Source of the DNA: Tetragonia tetragonoides | Lineage: Eukaryota; Streptophyta; Magnoliopsida; Caryophyllales; Aizoaceae | Direction of reading: 5' to 3' | NCBI GenBank assembly: GCA_038025085.1 | Contig: CM076148.1 | Location: forward strand, 1,800,501-1,864,500 | DNA: 64,000 nucleotides | In this document: positions 11,901-23,737 of the stretch, piece by piece | How the letters are laid out: every line of letters starts with the position of its first letter | How positions within the stretch are numbered: position 1 is the stretch's first letter | Made by a program: the position numbers and the translations under genes | Notes under the pieces: generated by a model | What the model was told of the DNA's origin: nothing | Database searches by the model: none | What the model saw: only the letters and a program-made list of their open reading frames with translations

Positions 11901-14900
11901 AGGAGAAGTACAAAACTATCTACAAATCACGCCAATGGCGCTGAACATCCGTGAGAGGCAACCCCTCAAGGGCCCCGACCGCTTTGGCCCAAAGGGAGGC
12001 CAGGTACACCACATGATCCCAAACAAAATCCTTAGGCTTGCAAACACCAGAAAAGACCCTCGAATTTCTCTCCAACCCAGAGGCACCAAAGAATAGCCAT
12101 ACACACATAACGCCACATCGGCTAACTCTCCCAAGTTGCTTTGGCAGTGTTACATTATGGCGGTATTATAGCATCTTAGATCAGAAACCGCCAATATTTT
12201 CTAAATTTAACGGGCCTTTAAAGGGGTGTCCCCCTCACTGACATCAAACATCACTAGGTTGATCTGTAATTAGAAGATTTCATTTTTCTCAACACAAGTT
12301 TTCTTACCCAGAATTATTTTATTTTATTTTTGAAATAAAGCGAAATGATACACAAGGCTGTTGACCACTTGAACACTGTGTTATTCCTACTCCACAATTA
12401 CGAGAAACGTTGGATAGATGATGTGCAAATTAAGGAAAAAATGATTAAGAGATCGAACCCACGCACAATTTACAAATGGAACACCTCACAGAATGATTAG
12501 TGAATATATAGTGATGCCCGATCCATTATGAAAAACAGGAGGTCTTGTGTGAGACCAACTAAGAACTCACACAAAAATGGGGTTACTATTTAGAAATGTA
12601 GGGGTCGCTTATGGTGAGCAATGACCCTTGTTTCATTGAAAAGTGACTCCCGTCTCACCAAAAGTTACGCAAAGACCGTCAAATAAAAATTTTTGTGTAA
12701 AAGAAAAGCATTTTGTAAACGAAATTGCAAAAATTAGAAGCTTTACCTTATTGCGTGTTTCATACACATAAGACTCCAGGGTGTTCTTCTTTTCTTTGGC
12801 TTGCTCCACCTTAGTATCCTGCTCCGCCAGCTGAAGTTCCATCTTTTTAGCTTGTAGAAGCTCATCCTGACTTATGCCACCATATACAATTTCATTAATC
12901 TGTATCTCTGATCGTTTTGTGGCTTTGCCCTTTCTAGCATTACCCTGTAAAGAAAACATATTTTGCTATCAGTAACAGTTTCAGCAATAATAGAGCTCAT
13001 TCAACTCATTAGGTCACATTGTCTTTCTACTAAAGGCTTAGAAACTAATTTTTCAAAGCAATCGAGTCAGGAAAAAGTACAATATTACAGGTTTTCATCA
13101 TAATTCTACCACACAGGGAAAGAAAAAAAAGGGATTAGCTTATAGCTCTCCCAAGACCATGAAAAGGAGTGAAACAGTTTACAGTAACCAAAGGAGTGAA
13201 ACTCACTGCAATTAAACATTTATTTATTAATGGAGGCGGAAGCAAGTCCCTGGTATATAAAGACACTGCTGTTATTAAACAAAAAGAAGGAAAAAAACGC
13301 TTCAACTCACAGAAGCATCAGATAATGGCTTTGCATGCGTAGAATATCTGTCTTCGGAACCATTTCCTGCATCTGGAGATCCATCGGTTTCAGCTTCCGT
13401 CCTCTCTGCAGACATCTCTGCATTTCGTCTGGTAGATGTCTCATCCATATGACCCCCTACAAGCTAATGCAATTAAAAAAAAGTTGAACACAAGTGAGCT
13501 AGATTCCCTTAAACAATCGATAGATGTACTGTAACTACAGAGTTCGATTAAAAAGTCTAGGATTAATTTTGACAGTCGCTGGTTAAAGACTAAGCATTAA
13601 GCTTAGGTTTTTCTTCCAAGTTTGGTTTGGTTCGGTTCTTATCTTTCAGGACCAATATTAATTTTGCATTCATCCTTTCTTCATCAAAAAAAATTCTTTT
13701 CGTATAAAAACTAAAGAATAAAGAGAAAAAAAAAAAGAAAAAAAGAAGAAGAAAAAGAACAGTGCTAAACTAAAAGACTTACTGAGGCAGACGCTAGTCT
13801 GACAGTGCCACGAAGAGTTAGGCAGGCTTTCACCTTCACTCTAGCATTTTCAGGGCGACGCACTTCAAAAGGACCAATCTGCAAGCAAATTTAAAAGAAA
13901 GAGAATTTCATTAGTTGAAGAACACAGCACCCTAACTCAAACCAACCACAACTGCACTATGTAAACTGGAGAGGACGTAAACAGTTAAATGAAGATTCCC
14001 AAACTCTCACTATCTATAATACAAAGAAACCTATGCTCCTTTGCATGACAATGTTTTTAAGCAGAGCTATGAAGAAAGTTATATAAAAAGAATAGAGTTT
14101 GTACAAGTGACAGGACATACACTACTTAGAAGATGAAAGAAACAAACAAACAAACAAAATAAAACACAACAAAAAAAATAATGCAATCCAATCCATTGCA
14201 ACGCTCCAGAGAAGCTAAGTAGATGAGTTTGTCACAAATGAAGCTTTTAAGGAAAGATTGACGGAGATTTTTCACTAGAAGATGATAAAGCATGCACACT
14301 TCCAAAAATTCATAGACTCCTTATTATCCGAAAAGCCCATCGACTTAATCTGGAGCATATTTAATATCAATGCCCCTCCATCTTCAAAATGTCATATCCA
14401 AGTATGCCAAGGAAAAAGCCAACGTAGATATAGATCATTTGCCTACAATCTGAAACATGCGAAGATCAGGCTCCTTGCGGGTGACCTCTACAATAGTTAT
14501 CATTATCACTACCCCAATGTCCTGTAATGAGACTCTTGCCTTTGCTGCGTATTTGGGGGGGAGGGGAGGGGACTAAAAAACCTTAAAAGTACGAAATCTG
14601 CAACTATAAAGCTTGTTTCCATTAGACCCATGACTGACTTCTGCGATTGTTGTTGGTGTAAATTCTCTTGAGAACAAAGGTCTAGGTGAATCTCTAACAG
14701 TTGGAGGGGCTTTTACGTTCCAAATGAGGTTACAACTTACAAGGGGGGAAGAATCAGAATGAGAATGGGCATCAAAGTCTCAAGAAGAAGATTCACAGAT
14801 GAAAACCCATAGCTTAAAGTTCATCAAGTGAAAAAGAACTCACATGGAAGAACCGAGGCAGAAACTCCTACCATAATATTGCCTCTCATTGCATCAAAGT

Positions 14901-17900
14901 TAAACCTTGAGAAATACTCACCTCCACTCAGCATTAAATTGTTAATATTATATTCTGGTTTTCCCTTCACTTCATCAGGCTCTCTGGCCTCTACATATAA
15001 CCGCAATGATTAAATCAAATTCACTTAATGAGGTTACAAATCCCCAACTGTAGACAATAATTGCAAAATATGGCAAAAGAACGTACCGGAAGAATTCAGA
15101 CAAGTATAATACCAGCAAAATACAAACTACATTAATACAGCCATACATATTTCAGCGCTACATGAGCATGAATCGCAAAAAAATAAGATTTCCAGTAGAA
15201 CAGGCAACATGAATCACAAAGAAACTCGTATATTCTTATCAGACAAGATACCGAAAATAATGTGAGCTTCGCAACACAGCCTCAAGAGAAAAGCTTACAG
15301 AATTGAAGTAATACCATGAATTTGCTGATTTGAGGAGATACACCAGAAGGCAATTCATCTTGATTAGCATAAAAAGCTTCCAAATCAAATGTGCTACTTT
15401 TATGCAATGTAAGCACTTTATCACTTGGAACTGGATGACCTTTGGGGAACAAAATGCCATTTTGAAGTCCTTGTAATGGACCATCATCCGTTAAACAAAA
15501 TCCTATGGAGAAAGGCAGTGAATCCTCTACCTGTAAAAAAAGAATATAAAACATGAAGTGCAGAAGTGGTATAAGAAAAGCAAGAAGGCAGTAGCAATTC
15601 AGCCATGTTCATGCTGTGGTGACGCCATGTTCATGCTGTGGTGACATCACATACATCAGAAGGCTTCTCATAGCTATACCTAACAAAACAATCAGGCTTC
15701 TGGCCTGAGTGCCTGACATAAAAGCAAAAGGCAAGATCTTGGAGCAGCATTCTAACTAATCAATCAACAGCATTTGGGGCTTTCTACAGTGAGGATGTTG
15801 CACTAGAATAATCAATGCTGCTTCTATATGTTTAAATGGATACTTTCCCTGCTAGACGTATTTTCCAAGAAATTGATACGTGAAAAAGGCTGCTGGACCA
15901 TTGTACAGATTCAAAGGATTTTTGGATATTGGATCTAAAATAGGGGACTCTAATGGGGTCTTCTCTTGTAGATCCTGGCTCCACCACCTTAGTCCATTTT
16001 TACTTTATCCTGCAATCCCTATTCATAGCCTGATATCGCTGAAGTCCCCCTTAAGTTGAGAGCTTTTGTTCAAAAAAAAGTTGAGAGCTTTTGTCTGGAC
16101 TATGGTTCAGGATAAAGTAAACATTTAATGACCTACTGCAGCAGCAGAGGTCTGGCTCCGTTGCTCTGACGTTTGTGTGATGTGTCTTTGAAGTAGTGAA
16201 TGTGCATTTGTTCCTGCATTGTGATCCGGCTCAATTGGTTTGGCAGAGGCTCTTTGCTGTTTAGTGGGAGGAGTGGGTTTGTCCTACTACTATTACACAA
16301 TATCTCTTGGCTAGGCATATTGAAGTTGGGAAAATGAAAGGAGAATATATAGGCTATAGCTTAGGCGGTGTGCGATTATGACCATTTTCTGGTGTCTATG
16401 GCTGAAGCAACATTCTCGCACCTTTTCAAGGGTATCTCATCCAGGGCATTTTGTTTGGGATCAGGTATTGTAATTGGCTTTTGTTATCGGCCAAAGCGGT
16501 TGGTACTTTCAAAAGGGGTGTGGCTTACCAACATCCAGCAACATTAGGGGTCTTTGTAATTAGTTATTCTATGTGAGGAATGACATCCTACGTTGTAACT
16601 CATTTATGTCATTTATTAAAATAAATTTGTATCCAAGGAAAATATGAAAAAGTGAATTTGGAAAACGACAATTGCTTTATTATCATACATAAATAGAGAA
16701 GAGACGAGAAAAAAAAAAAAAAAAAAAACATAAATAGAGAAGAGGGGAACTTCATTTAACAAGACGCGTCCTTTGCTTCTCATTATCATTTCACTCCATT
16801 GTCCCTACTCCCAGTTGTCTGGCATACATAGTTAATCTTCCCTCCTTAGGTTAACCACAATATTCTTATCACGTTGCACTTTTCTTTCTTTTTTTACTTG
16901 TTGAATATCTCTTCCTTTTGAGTTTTTACTATTGTTTTGTTATCTTACATCCTTTTTTTCATTTTCTCCTCTTTTCAGCTTCTTCGGAGGAGAGGGGGTG
17001 CAATCAACGCCAAAGCACAACATGTGTAGTGACTTAGTGTTGTAAATCTGGGGAGAGCCTGACACGACAACAAATCTTGAAAAACTCTACTATTTATGTC
17101 ATATTTACAGAAGAACTTGACCCATCAAATGTCTTCACTAATAAGTCATCACACGACTCTGACCCACAAGCCACAGAATATCAACCATGCCTTCACCAGC
17201 ATAACTGAACGTTTTTTTTTTTAGATAAGGAAAATTTTTATTAATCAAATTTGTAAAGAGTACAAAAAAGAGGATAAGGCATCCTCATATGCAATAACCA
17301 AAAGAAACTACAAATCTCGCCAATGGCGTTGTACAAAGGTAAGCGGAACGCCCTTAAAATCAGTCGCCGCCTTAGCCCAAAGGGAGGCCAGATAGACAAC
17401 ATGATCCCAGACATAGTCTATAGGCTTCCCAACATCACAAAACACCCGAGAGTTCCTCTCCAACCAAATACACCACAAGATGGCCATACGCATGCACCTC
17501 CAAAACAATTTCCCCTCCCTCCCTCACCTCCTTGCTGCAAAACGAAGCTGTAGAAAATCTCCCACCGTGGCAGGAAACTGTGAGGGAAGGCTTAGATTGT
17601 GAAAGAAGGACTTGCAAGAGAAGACCCCAGAAGGGTCCCCAATCCAAATCCGGGAATCGTCCACAGGGACGAGAGAAGTAGAGTGAAGGACACCCAGGAG
17701 AGAAACAAGTTCCTCCATCTCTCTATCATGCGGGGAACGGCGCAAATGTTCACCAGCATAATTGAACTAATAATCTAGGCTCATCTGTAACTAGCTTTTT
17801 ATGGATAACTATTTGTCATTATTTGCTGTAAATTTGACTCTTCATTAATATATACTTTCTATTTATCTAACAAAGAAATAAAGAATATCAATGTTGCCTT

Positions 17901-19903
17901 CTCCTGCATGTAATTCCATCTACACAATATTTAACTCTTGCAGTGCAGATCATCCCTATTGCAATATGCCAATCTTTGGAAGGGCTCAGCAACTTAAGAG
18001 TCAAAATCAATATAAAAATAAGGGTCTGCATTACAATAAATAAAATGAAAAGAGAAAGAAAAAAAGATACAGACATTACCATAAAGTATAAATTAAGATT
18101 CAACCATTCGAACATGATGTTTTGATTAATTTAACAGCCCATCTGGCTGAAAGCCCAAACAGGAATTCATAGATAAACTAATATCTGGCAGAAACCTCCC
18201 CAATTATTTTCCGCCCTGCTGAATGGAATTCAAAATGCAGCCTGAACTATAGACACAATCCATCTCACTTCATCTTATTATTTTAACGGCAGCAATCACA
18301 ATCGTGATTAATCTCCAAGCAACAAGATCTAAGCCATGTCGACCTACCATGGTCGCAGCAAATAAATGTTAAAAAACATTTCTCATATTCTACACGTACA
18401 TGCATTTCTAATCAAGCTCTAAGAGTTTATAGAAACCCAATTGCAGCCTATATAAAATATAACCATTATTTTCCACTAAAAGGAAAAGTAGTGCTTAGTA
18501 ATTTGACTACAGAGTGCAGACTCCTGCACTAATGAAATCTTAATCACTGTTTAAACTTTCAATGGACGATGTTCTATTTGTATATTTGAAACCAATATTG
18601 AAAGAAACAAGTCTCCGAAAGCAATTCACTTGGAACAAAACACGAATTATAAGCAAAGTACTTACAAGTGCTGAAACATGATGCCTGAAGTAATACAAAA
18701 TCATGGGTACTGTGGATGAAGAGAAATGCAAACCTCATAATCTTTGACACGGGAATTTGGGCTAAGCATAGCACACTGTAGTGCACATCCACGTGCTACA
18801 CATTCACTGGCATTTAAGGTTCGCCTGGGTTCCTTTCTGAAAAATGAAGCCAAAAGTCTTGTAATAGCTGGTATTCGAGATCCTGAACCAACAAGCTCCA
18901 AAGACTGAATTTTCTCTGGTGTTACACCAGCATCAACTAGAGCGTTTTGACATGGAATAGTTATTCTGTCCAATAAGCTAGATGAGAGTTTTTCAAATTC
19001 GTCCCTTCTAATAAAACCTTTCACATCTTTCTCATCCACCAAGCACTCTATATGAAGAGGTGCCTCCGGATTCGCACTCAATACCTTTTTTAATTTATCA
19101 CAAGCTGCCCTAAGACGAATGCAAGCTCGGGTGCTAGAATAGACATCAATATCATATTGTTCCTTAAACTGTTCTGCAAAGTGACAAAATAGAACCTCAT
19201 CAAAGTCTCTGGCCCCCAAGTTACTGTCAAAAGCATGAGAAAGTATTTTCATATGCCCAGGTTCAAATAAAACAACAGAAACCTGAGTATCAGAGTGTCC
19301 AATATCGACAAACACAACATAAGTCGGGCCTGAGCTGGAGAAATCAGTCTTATAAATCCCATAACCAAGGGCAGTGGCTGTGCAGTCATGCATCAATCTC
19401 AAAGGCTTGAGACCAGCAACATCTGCAGCATCCAAATAAAGGCGCCTTTGCAATTCAGTGAAGTACGAGGGGATACCAATCACACAATCTGAAATTGGTG
19501 TTTCCAAATCCTTCTCTGCTGTCTGCTTCAAATGTGACAATAGCATCGCCAATATTTGGACAGGCATGAAGGTGTGTCTCTCACCCATGTATTGCAAATG
19601 AATTAAAATACCGCCATCAGGACCTTTAGAAGTCTCAAATGGGAACAGCCCCAAATCATCCTGAATATCAGATTGGTCATAATTGCGACCAATCAATCTC
19701 TTCACCTGAGAGATAGTTGACCTTGGATTCATCGTTGCACAAGCAGCCCCAGTAGCACCGAGGAACCTCTGCTTCTCCCCAAATGACACCACAGCCGGTG
19801 TCTCACGTTTTGATTCATCATTTAACAACACATCTATACCCCTCTGCTTCACAGCTGCTATAACACAGTTCTCATTTCCAATATCAAATCCTAGCACGCT
19901 CAT
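8919..19903 (-). CDS. HSP70-16: Heat shock 70 kDa protein 16-type chaperone (HSP110-like)
   Basis: Cytosolic/nuclear HSP110-class chaperone, in its family a nucleotide-exchange factor and holdase partner of HSP70. Nine coding exons join without frame conflict: 18734-19903, 15315-15530, 13783-13878, 13311-13463, 12747-12944, 10882-11028, 10366-10494, 10134-10264 and 8919-9021. The product is 780 aa, close to the Arabidopsis HSP70-16 length. The N-terminal ATPase domain opens MSVLGFDIGNENCVIAAVKQ, has VVFVDIGHSDTQVSVV and LVGSGSRIPAI, and ends at KDYE. A beta-sandwich part follows (VEDSLPFSIGF, IGPFEVRR), then an acidic variable linker, a helical lid (EDWLYEDGVDETA) and a C-terminus ending MEVDC with the MEVD tail of cytosolic HSP110s. 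Introns of 3.2, 1.4, 1.7 and 1.1 kb hold several transposon remnants, all spliced out. A 5' UTR intron beginning near 20566 is possible. No broken motif was seen. Confidence 0.93.
10658..10822. mobile_element. Tourist-like (PIF/Harbinger) MITE in an HSP70-16 intron
   Basis: A 165-bp element with inverted ends GGGTGTGTTCTATTCC and GGAAAAGAACACACCC, flanked on both sides by TAA (10655-10657 and 10823-10825). That is the 3-bp target duplication typical of PIF/Harbinger. The inside is rich in CTGAACTGAA motifs. It lies in the intron 10495-10881. Confidence 0.85.
11101..11359. mobile_element. Stowaway-like (Tc1/mariner) MITE in an HSP70-16 intron
   Basis: A 259-bp element with long inverted ends starting TACTCCCTCCGTCCCTCTCT and ending AGAGAGGGACGGAGGGAGTA, with TA at both outer edges. 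The CTCCCTCCGT terminus and TA target site are the Stowaway signature. The inverted arms extend about 35 bp. It lies in the intron 11029-12746. Confidence 0.92.
11829..12135 (-). mobile_element. 5'-truncated LINE 3' end (zf-RVT region)
   Basis: On the minus strand this encodes the C-terminal part of a LINE ORF2: GLERNSRVF, FVWDHVVYLASLWAKA and a terminal VQRHWRDL followed by a stop, then an A-rich 3' end (poly-T on the plus strand near 11834). It is the same family as the copies at 16130-16640 and 17211-17748. The reading frame is broken towards its 5' end, and no target duplication was found. Confidence 0.75.
12535..12680 (+). repeat. Dispersed repeat, related inverted copy near 28440-28550
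   Basis: Contains GCTTATGGTGAGCAATGACC and TTTCATTGAAAAGTGACTCC, which match the reverse complement of 28440-28550 with few changes. The GGTCTTGTGTGAGACC motif at its left end is itself nearly palindromic. The family was not identified; it lies in an HSP70-16 intron. Confidence 0.55.
16130..16640 (+). mobile_element. Decayed LINE 3' end, plus strand
   Basis: The plus strand encodes FWCLWLKQHSRTFSRVSHP, then FVWDQ and, after a frame break, AKAVGTFKRGV. This parallels the zf-RVT tail of the LINE copies at 11829-12135 and 17211-17748. Stops and shifts interrupt it. The left boundary is approximate. It lies in the first intron of HSP70-16, in the opposite orientation to the gene. Confidence 0.55.
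17211..17748 (-). mobile_element. 5'-truncated LINE with 19-bp target duplication
   Basis: Minus-strand insertion of about 540 bp with its A tail (poly-T at 17212-17222) at the left. It encodes IWIGDPSGVFSCKSFFHNLS followed, with a frame change, by LWCIWLERNSRVF, VWDHVVYLASLWAKA and VQRHWRDL then a stop: the zinc-binding tail of a LINE reverse transcriptase. The flanks TTCACCAGCATAACTGAAC (17192-17210) and TTCACCAGCATAATTGAAC (17749-17767) are a target-site duplication with one mismatch. It lies in the first intron of HSP70-16. Confidence 0.9.
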
Positions 19904-20622
19904 TTTCTTAAACAGATGTTTATACTTGTCACGTCAAACTATGATAGTATGTGCTACAAGAGACGATCAATCAGAGTGCTCAACTACAATGCAACCTCCC
20001 AAGCCCTCATTAGATGAATTTCCTTTCTCATTATAAGCTCTAACAGCAGCTCCTAAGAAAATCAAACTGTAAATTCGAAACCTCGAGAGCAATGCAAGTA
20101 CACCTACAGAACTGTTAGATGTTTCATCAAAATCCCATAAGTTCAGTATTAGATTAGGCAACTCTTTCAATCAAATAAATCATCAATAGCAACCATAAAC
20201 CATAATCATTAGTGTTACTTCTACATAATAAACAAAATTACATACTGATTCAAATTTTGACTTTTTATCAACATACCAGCAAAATTGACATTCTGTGTTT
20301 CCTTTTTGCCCCAATTTAGAAATTCAACCAAAAAAGACAAAATCACAACATCCATTGCCAGCAAATCGCATCGTGAACAAGAATTACAAAATAGAAGCTC
20401 ATTTTTAATCGATTCGCCTCAATTAAAAGAATTTTATCATTATATTTGACGAGAATAAGCTAAATTTAACCCAATATCGCAACAATATTAGCAATGGACA
20501 AAATTTGAATGATTAAATTGAGAAAAAATATGAACTGAAATAAGAAAACGAAATGAAATACGCACCAGAGTAGTTGAATGACGAATCAAGAAACTAAGAA
20601 CCCTTGAAAATGATGAAAATGT

Positions 20623-20624
<2 letters not shown>

Positions 20625-20672
<48 letters not shown>

Positions 20673-20675
20673 ATT
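20625..20675 (-). repeat. GA/CT microsatellite in the HSP70-16 5' region
   Basis: An uninterrupted GA run with a short GA-rich tail; on the gene's coding strand it is a CT tract. It lies about 730 bp upstream of the ATG, probably in the 5' UTR or core promoter, where such CT tracts are common in plants. Confidence 0.7.
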
Positions 20676-20694
20676 GAGAAGAAAAGGCGGACAA

Positions 20695-20710
20695 TTCTCG
20701 AAGAACATTC
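20695..20710 (-). promoter_or_regulatory. Heat-shock-element-like site upstream of HSP70-16
   Basis: The plus strand reads TTCTCGAAGAACATTC: one TTCnnGAA pair and one GAAnnTTC pair offset by 3 bp. It lies just upstream of the CT tract, where a promoter for the minus-strand chaperone gene would be expected. The match is by eye and the transcription start is not known. Confidence 0.35.
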
Positions 20711-20712
20711 TT

Positions 20713-21908
20713 GGTTATATTTGATTTGGGTAATTAATTTTTTTCAACCCTTTTCTCAAGTACTAGTAGTAGGAATTTGGGGAATCTAATCGACGTTGAA
20801 GATGACGTTGGCTTTCTCTCTGTCCTCCTCTTTTTCCTTTTTCTCTCCTTCACTCGTCCTTTATCTAATCACAAAATAAAAAAATTTAAATCAAATTAAT
20901 TAGGTATAGACTAGTCAAATATAATCAATATAATGATAAAATTCTTTTAAAAAAAATCTAATGGTGAAATTATATTGTGCGAGGATATAAATAGGTAGGT
21001 TTTTGATGTCTTTAAGATCGGCTCGATAAAAAATTTCGAAAATTAAGTTCAGTTTTGAGAAGGAAAAAAATAATATCAAGCTAGTAATTGAGTCGATTTT
21101 GAGCTGATCTTTTGTATAACAATTGGATTTTTGAGCTTTAGATTTTTTTTATAGGGCTTGTAGGAAATGTAAGATAGTTGGTACTCAGGTTGTAGGAGGA
21201 TGAGGAGATAGTATACTTATATAAGCATGATAAAGGATTATAGTTGCTTGGTGAAGAGAAATGTATTCGACACAAAGAGTACATGCACAATGACACGTTC
21301 CCGATAGTTTTAGGCCTCTAGGGGGCCTTCAAGCTTTCAGTGATGAAGTTATCACTAAGGGAGATGATGGTCATTTTCAAGAGGCAATATTGGATGATTT
21401 ACTAAAAAAATAATAGTTTACGATTCGTGTGGTAGGAAGAAAGATTTATGTATTCTCTAATGAAAGAATAAAATGGTTAATACCTTCAGGTTAGATAATT
21501 TTTAGACCAAATAGTGTGCATATAGTAATACTCAATCCCAAATATATACAATACGTTTCCTTTTTTTTTCTTTAACATAATCAACAATAAAAGTTGTTTA
21601 ACTATAATTCTCAACTTGATTGAGAATCATTAGGGAGTATGTGAAGTCAACATGTACTCCTATATGACTTCTATTTTTCATCACCTTCACTCTTCTATTT
21701 TTTTTGATTTCCAAATCGAACTGATTACAATAAACTATAAAGGCATTTAAAAATGAATTTCAAGCCCATGCATGTTTGTCATATATTCCATGAAAGCTTT
21801 ATCCGTTAAGCTATAAATATTCACCTTGTCATTATCTTGATTCCCTTCATAGTTAATACTGGTCATTTTTTGGGGCAAATATATGGAACATATTTTGATG
21901 ATCATGTT
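20713..21908. other. Intergenic AT-rich stretch upstream of HSP70-16
   Basis: No coding region, RNA gene or bounded mobile element could be supported here. Open frames are short and lack coding character. Confidence 0.4.
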
Positions 21909-22610
21909 TTGTTTGGACTTAGTCCATTGTGACCCAAGTAATTTTGAGAGGTGACTCTAGTAAAGTATAGGTGGTGCCAAGTATAAAATTGAGAGGTGGC
22001 TTTAGGTGAAGCAGGAGTGGCTCTAGATAAAGTAGGGGTGGTTCCACTTTCAGAGGGGGTGATTCCACTTTCAGAGAGGGTGATTCCAGTTTAAGTAGGG
22101 GGTGACTCTAAGTATTGGTCCACCATAGATAAATCCACACAAGTTTTTGTATATTTTGATTGCAAGTTCAACGCCCCCTAATACAGTACCAATATGCCTT
22201 GTATACTTGGAGTCTTGTGTGGACTTAGTCCACTGTGGACCAAGTATTTTTAAGGGGTGGCTCTAGGTAAAATAGGGGGTGGCTCCAGATAAAGTAGGGA
22301 AATGGCTCCAGGTGAAATAATTTTGAGGGGTGGCTCCAGGTGAAGTAGGGGGTGGCTCCAGGTAAAGTAGGGGGTGGCTCTATGTGAAGTAATTTTGAGG
22401 GGTGGCTCCAGGTAAAATAAGGAGTGGCTCCAGGTAAAGTAGGGGGTGACTCCAGGTGAAGTAAGGATGGTACCAAGTATAAATTTAAGGGATGGCTCTA
22501 GGTAAAGTAGGGGTGGCTCCACTTTTAAAGAGAAGTGGCTCTAAGTAAAATATGGGGTGACTCCAAATATTGGTCCCCCATGGACTAAGTCCACACAAAT
22601 TTTTATACTT
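21909..22610. repeat. Inverted-repeat-bounded minisatellite element, two units
   Basis: The motif TGTGTGGACTTAGTCCA occurs forward near 21912 and 22213 and inverted near 22123 and 22582, so the region looks like two adjacent elements. Each encloses diverged tandem copies of a roughly 20-23-bp unit of the type GGTGGCTCCAGGTAAAGTAG. The outer sequence TATACTTGGAG also repeats inverted at the ends of the right unit. It resembles a MITE with a variable internal minisatellite; the family was not recognised. Confidence 0.6.
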
Positions 22611-23737
22611 GGAGAAAAGCAGTTGGACAATAAACCTTTTTGGGCGCATGTACCACTCCGGCACTCCCCAGTCCCCACGGGGATGAGCAATCATTTAGAG
22701 GCCCATCCTTAAATAGGCCATTGGATTTTGGATTAAACATGCATCAATCGAAATTGTATAGCTTGTTGGACTATAAAGCCCAGGAAAGATTCACAAATGG
22801 TCAACGAAGACTACAAAATAGAGTTAAAGGTGGTTTTGTTTAAATTTCCTTTTTGTTTTTGATTCTCTTGTAATGAAATAATGATTGGTACTCACTTTCC
22901 GCTTATGCAAATGGCACAAATAATGGATAGACTCAATTGTAGATTGGGTTATTTGGGTGAAATCTTATATTCGATTTAGATTCATAGAGGTATTTTTTTA
23001 ATTGTTTATTTTTGAGAGAGAGATTCATATAAGTTATGTTTGAAAGTATTGATCACAACTTAATCTCCTTCTCTTAAGTGATAACAATTTATTGCAAAGT
23101 CTTTTACAACAGTTCTAAAACACTAATTTTCTTTGACTGTGCTTTTTTCTACTGAATTGACTTGAATTGGACTGCATTCAATTAAACTAAACTCAACTAA
23201 AATGAATTTCACTAAACTAAAGTAAACTGAACCGAATATAGTAATAATATGTGAGAGAAAAAGTAGATTACTGAACTGAACTGGACTGAATTAAATCAAA
23301 TTGAACTAATTACCGAGAAAGTGAAAAAAAGAATAGTAATGATAACTAATCCACATAAACTCAAAGGACAAATTTTCCTCATCATCATAAAAGTTCTCAA
23401 CTCTCAACCATATATACACAATAGAGAGATAAAAACCCACAACCGCATGTCAGGTTCCCCTAATTCCCCCCAAATAACCCCCCCCCCCCCCCTTACCCGT
23501 ATTAATTTGTTGTGTCGGATCGGATCAGACTTGTAAGGTTGGCATTGAGCTGGTGCCTGCCTGGTGTATATGTACATGTATACAGTACGAGTAAATTAAA
23601 GAATGATTTTTGGGGGCAAAGGAATTTGACATTATAACGTGCACCCAATTAACCTTACCTTACTTGCTTCTTTGTTCATCCCAAAAGGTCACCAGGTCGA
23701 TATAATGTGAGCAACAACAGAGAGATAATGTCTTTAA

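Noticed and set aside
14824..15013. A 60-codon minus-strand frame in the HSP70-16 gene that looks coding
   Set aside because: The exons on both sides join directly in phase (KFM then IGPF) as in the family, so this lies in an intron.
22225..22522. Open frames with repeated EPPLLYLEP-type peptides
   Set aside because: They are produced by the GGTGGCTCCAGGT minisatellite; no start context or other coding sign.
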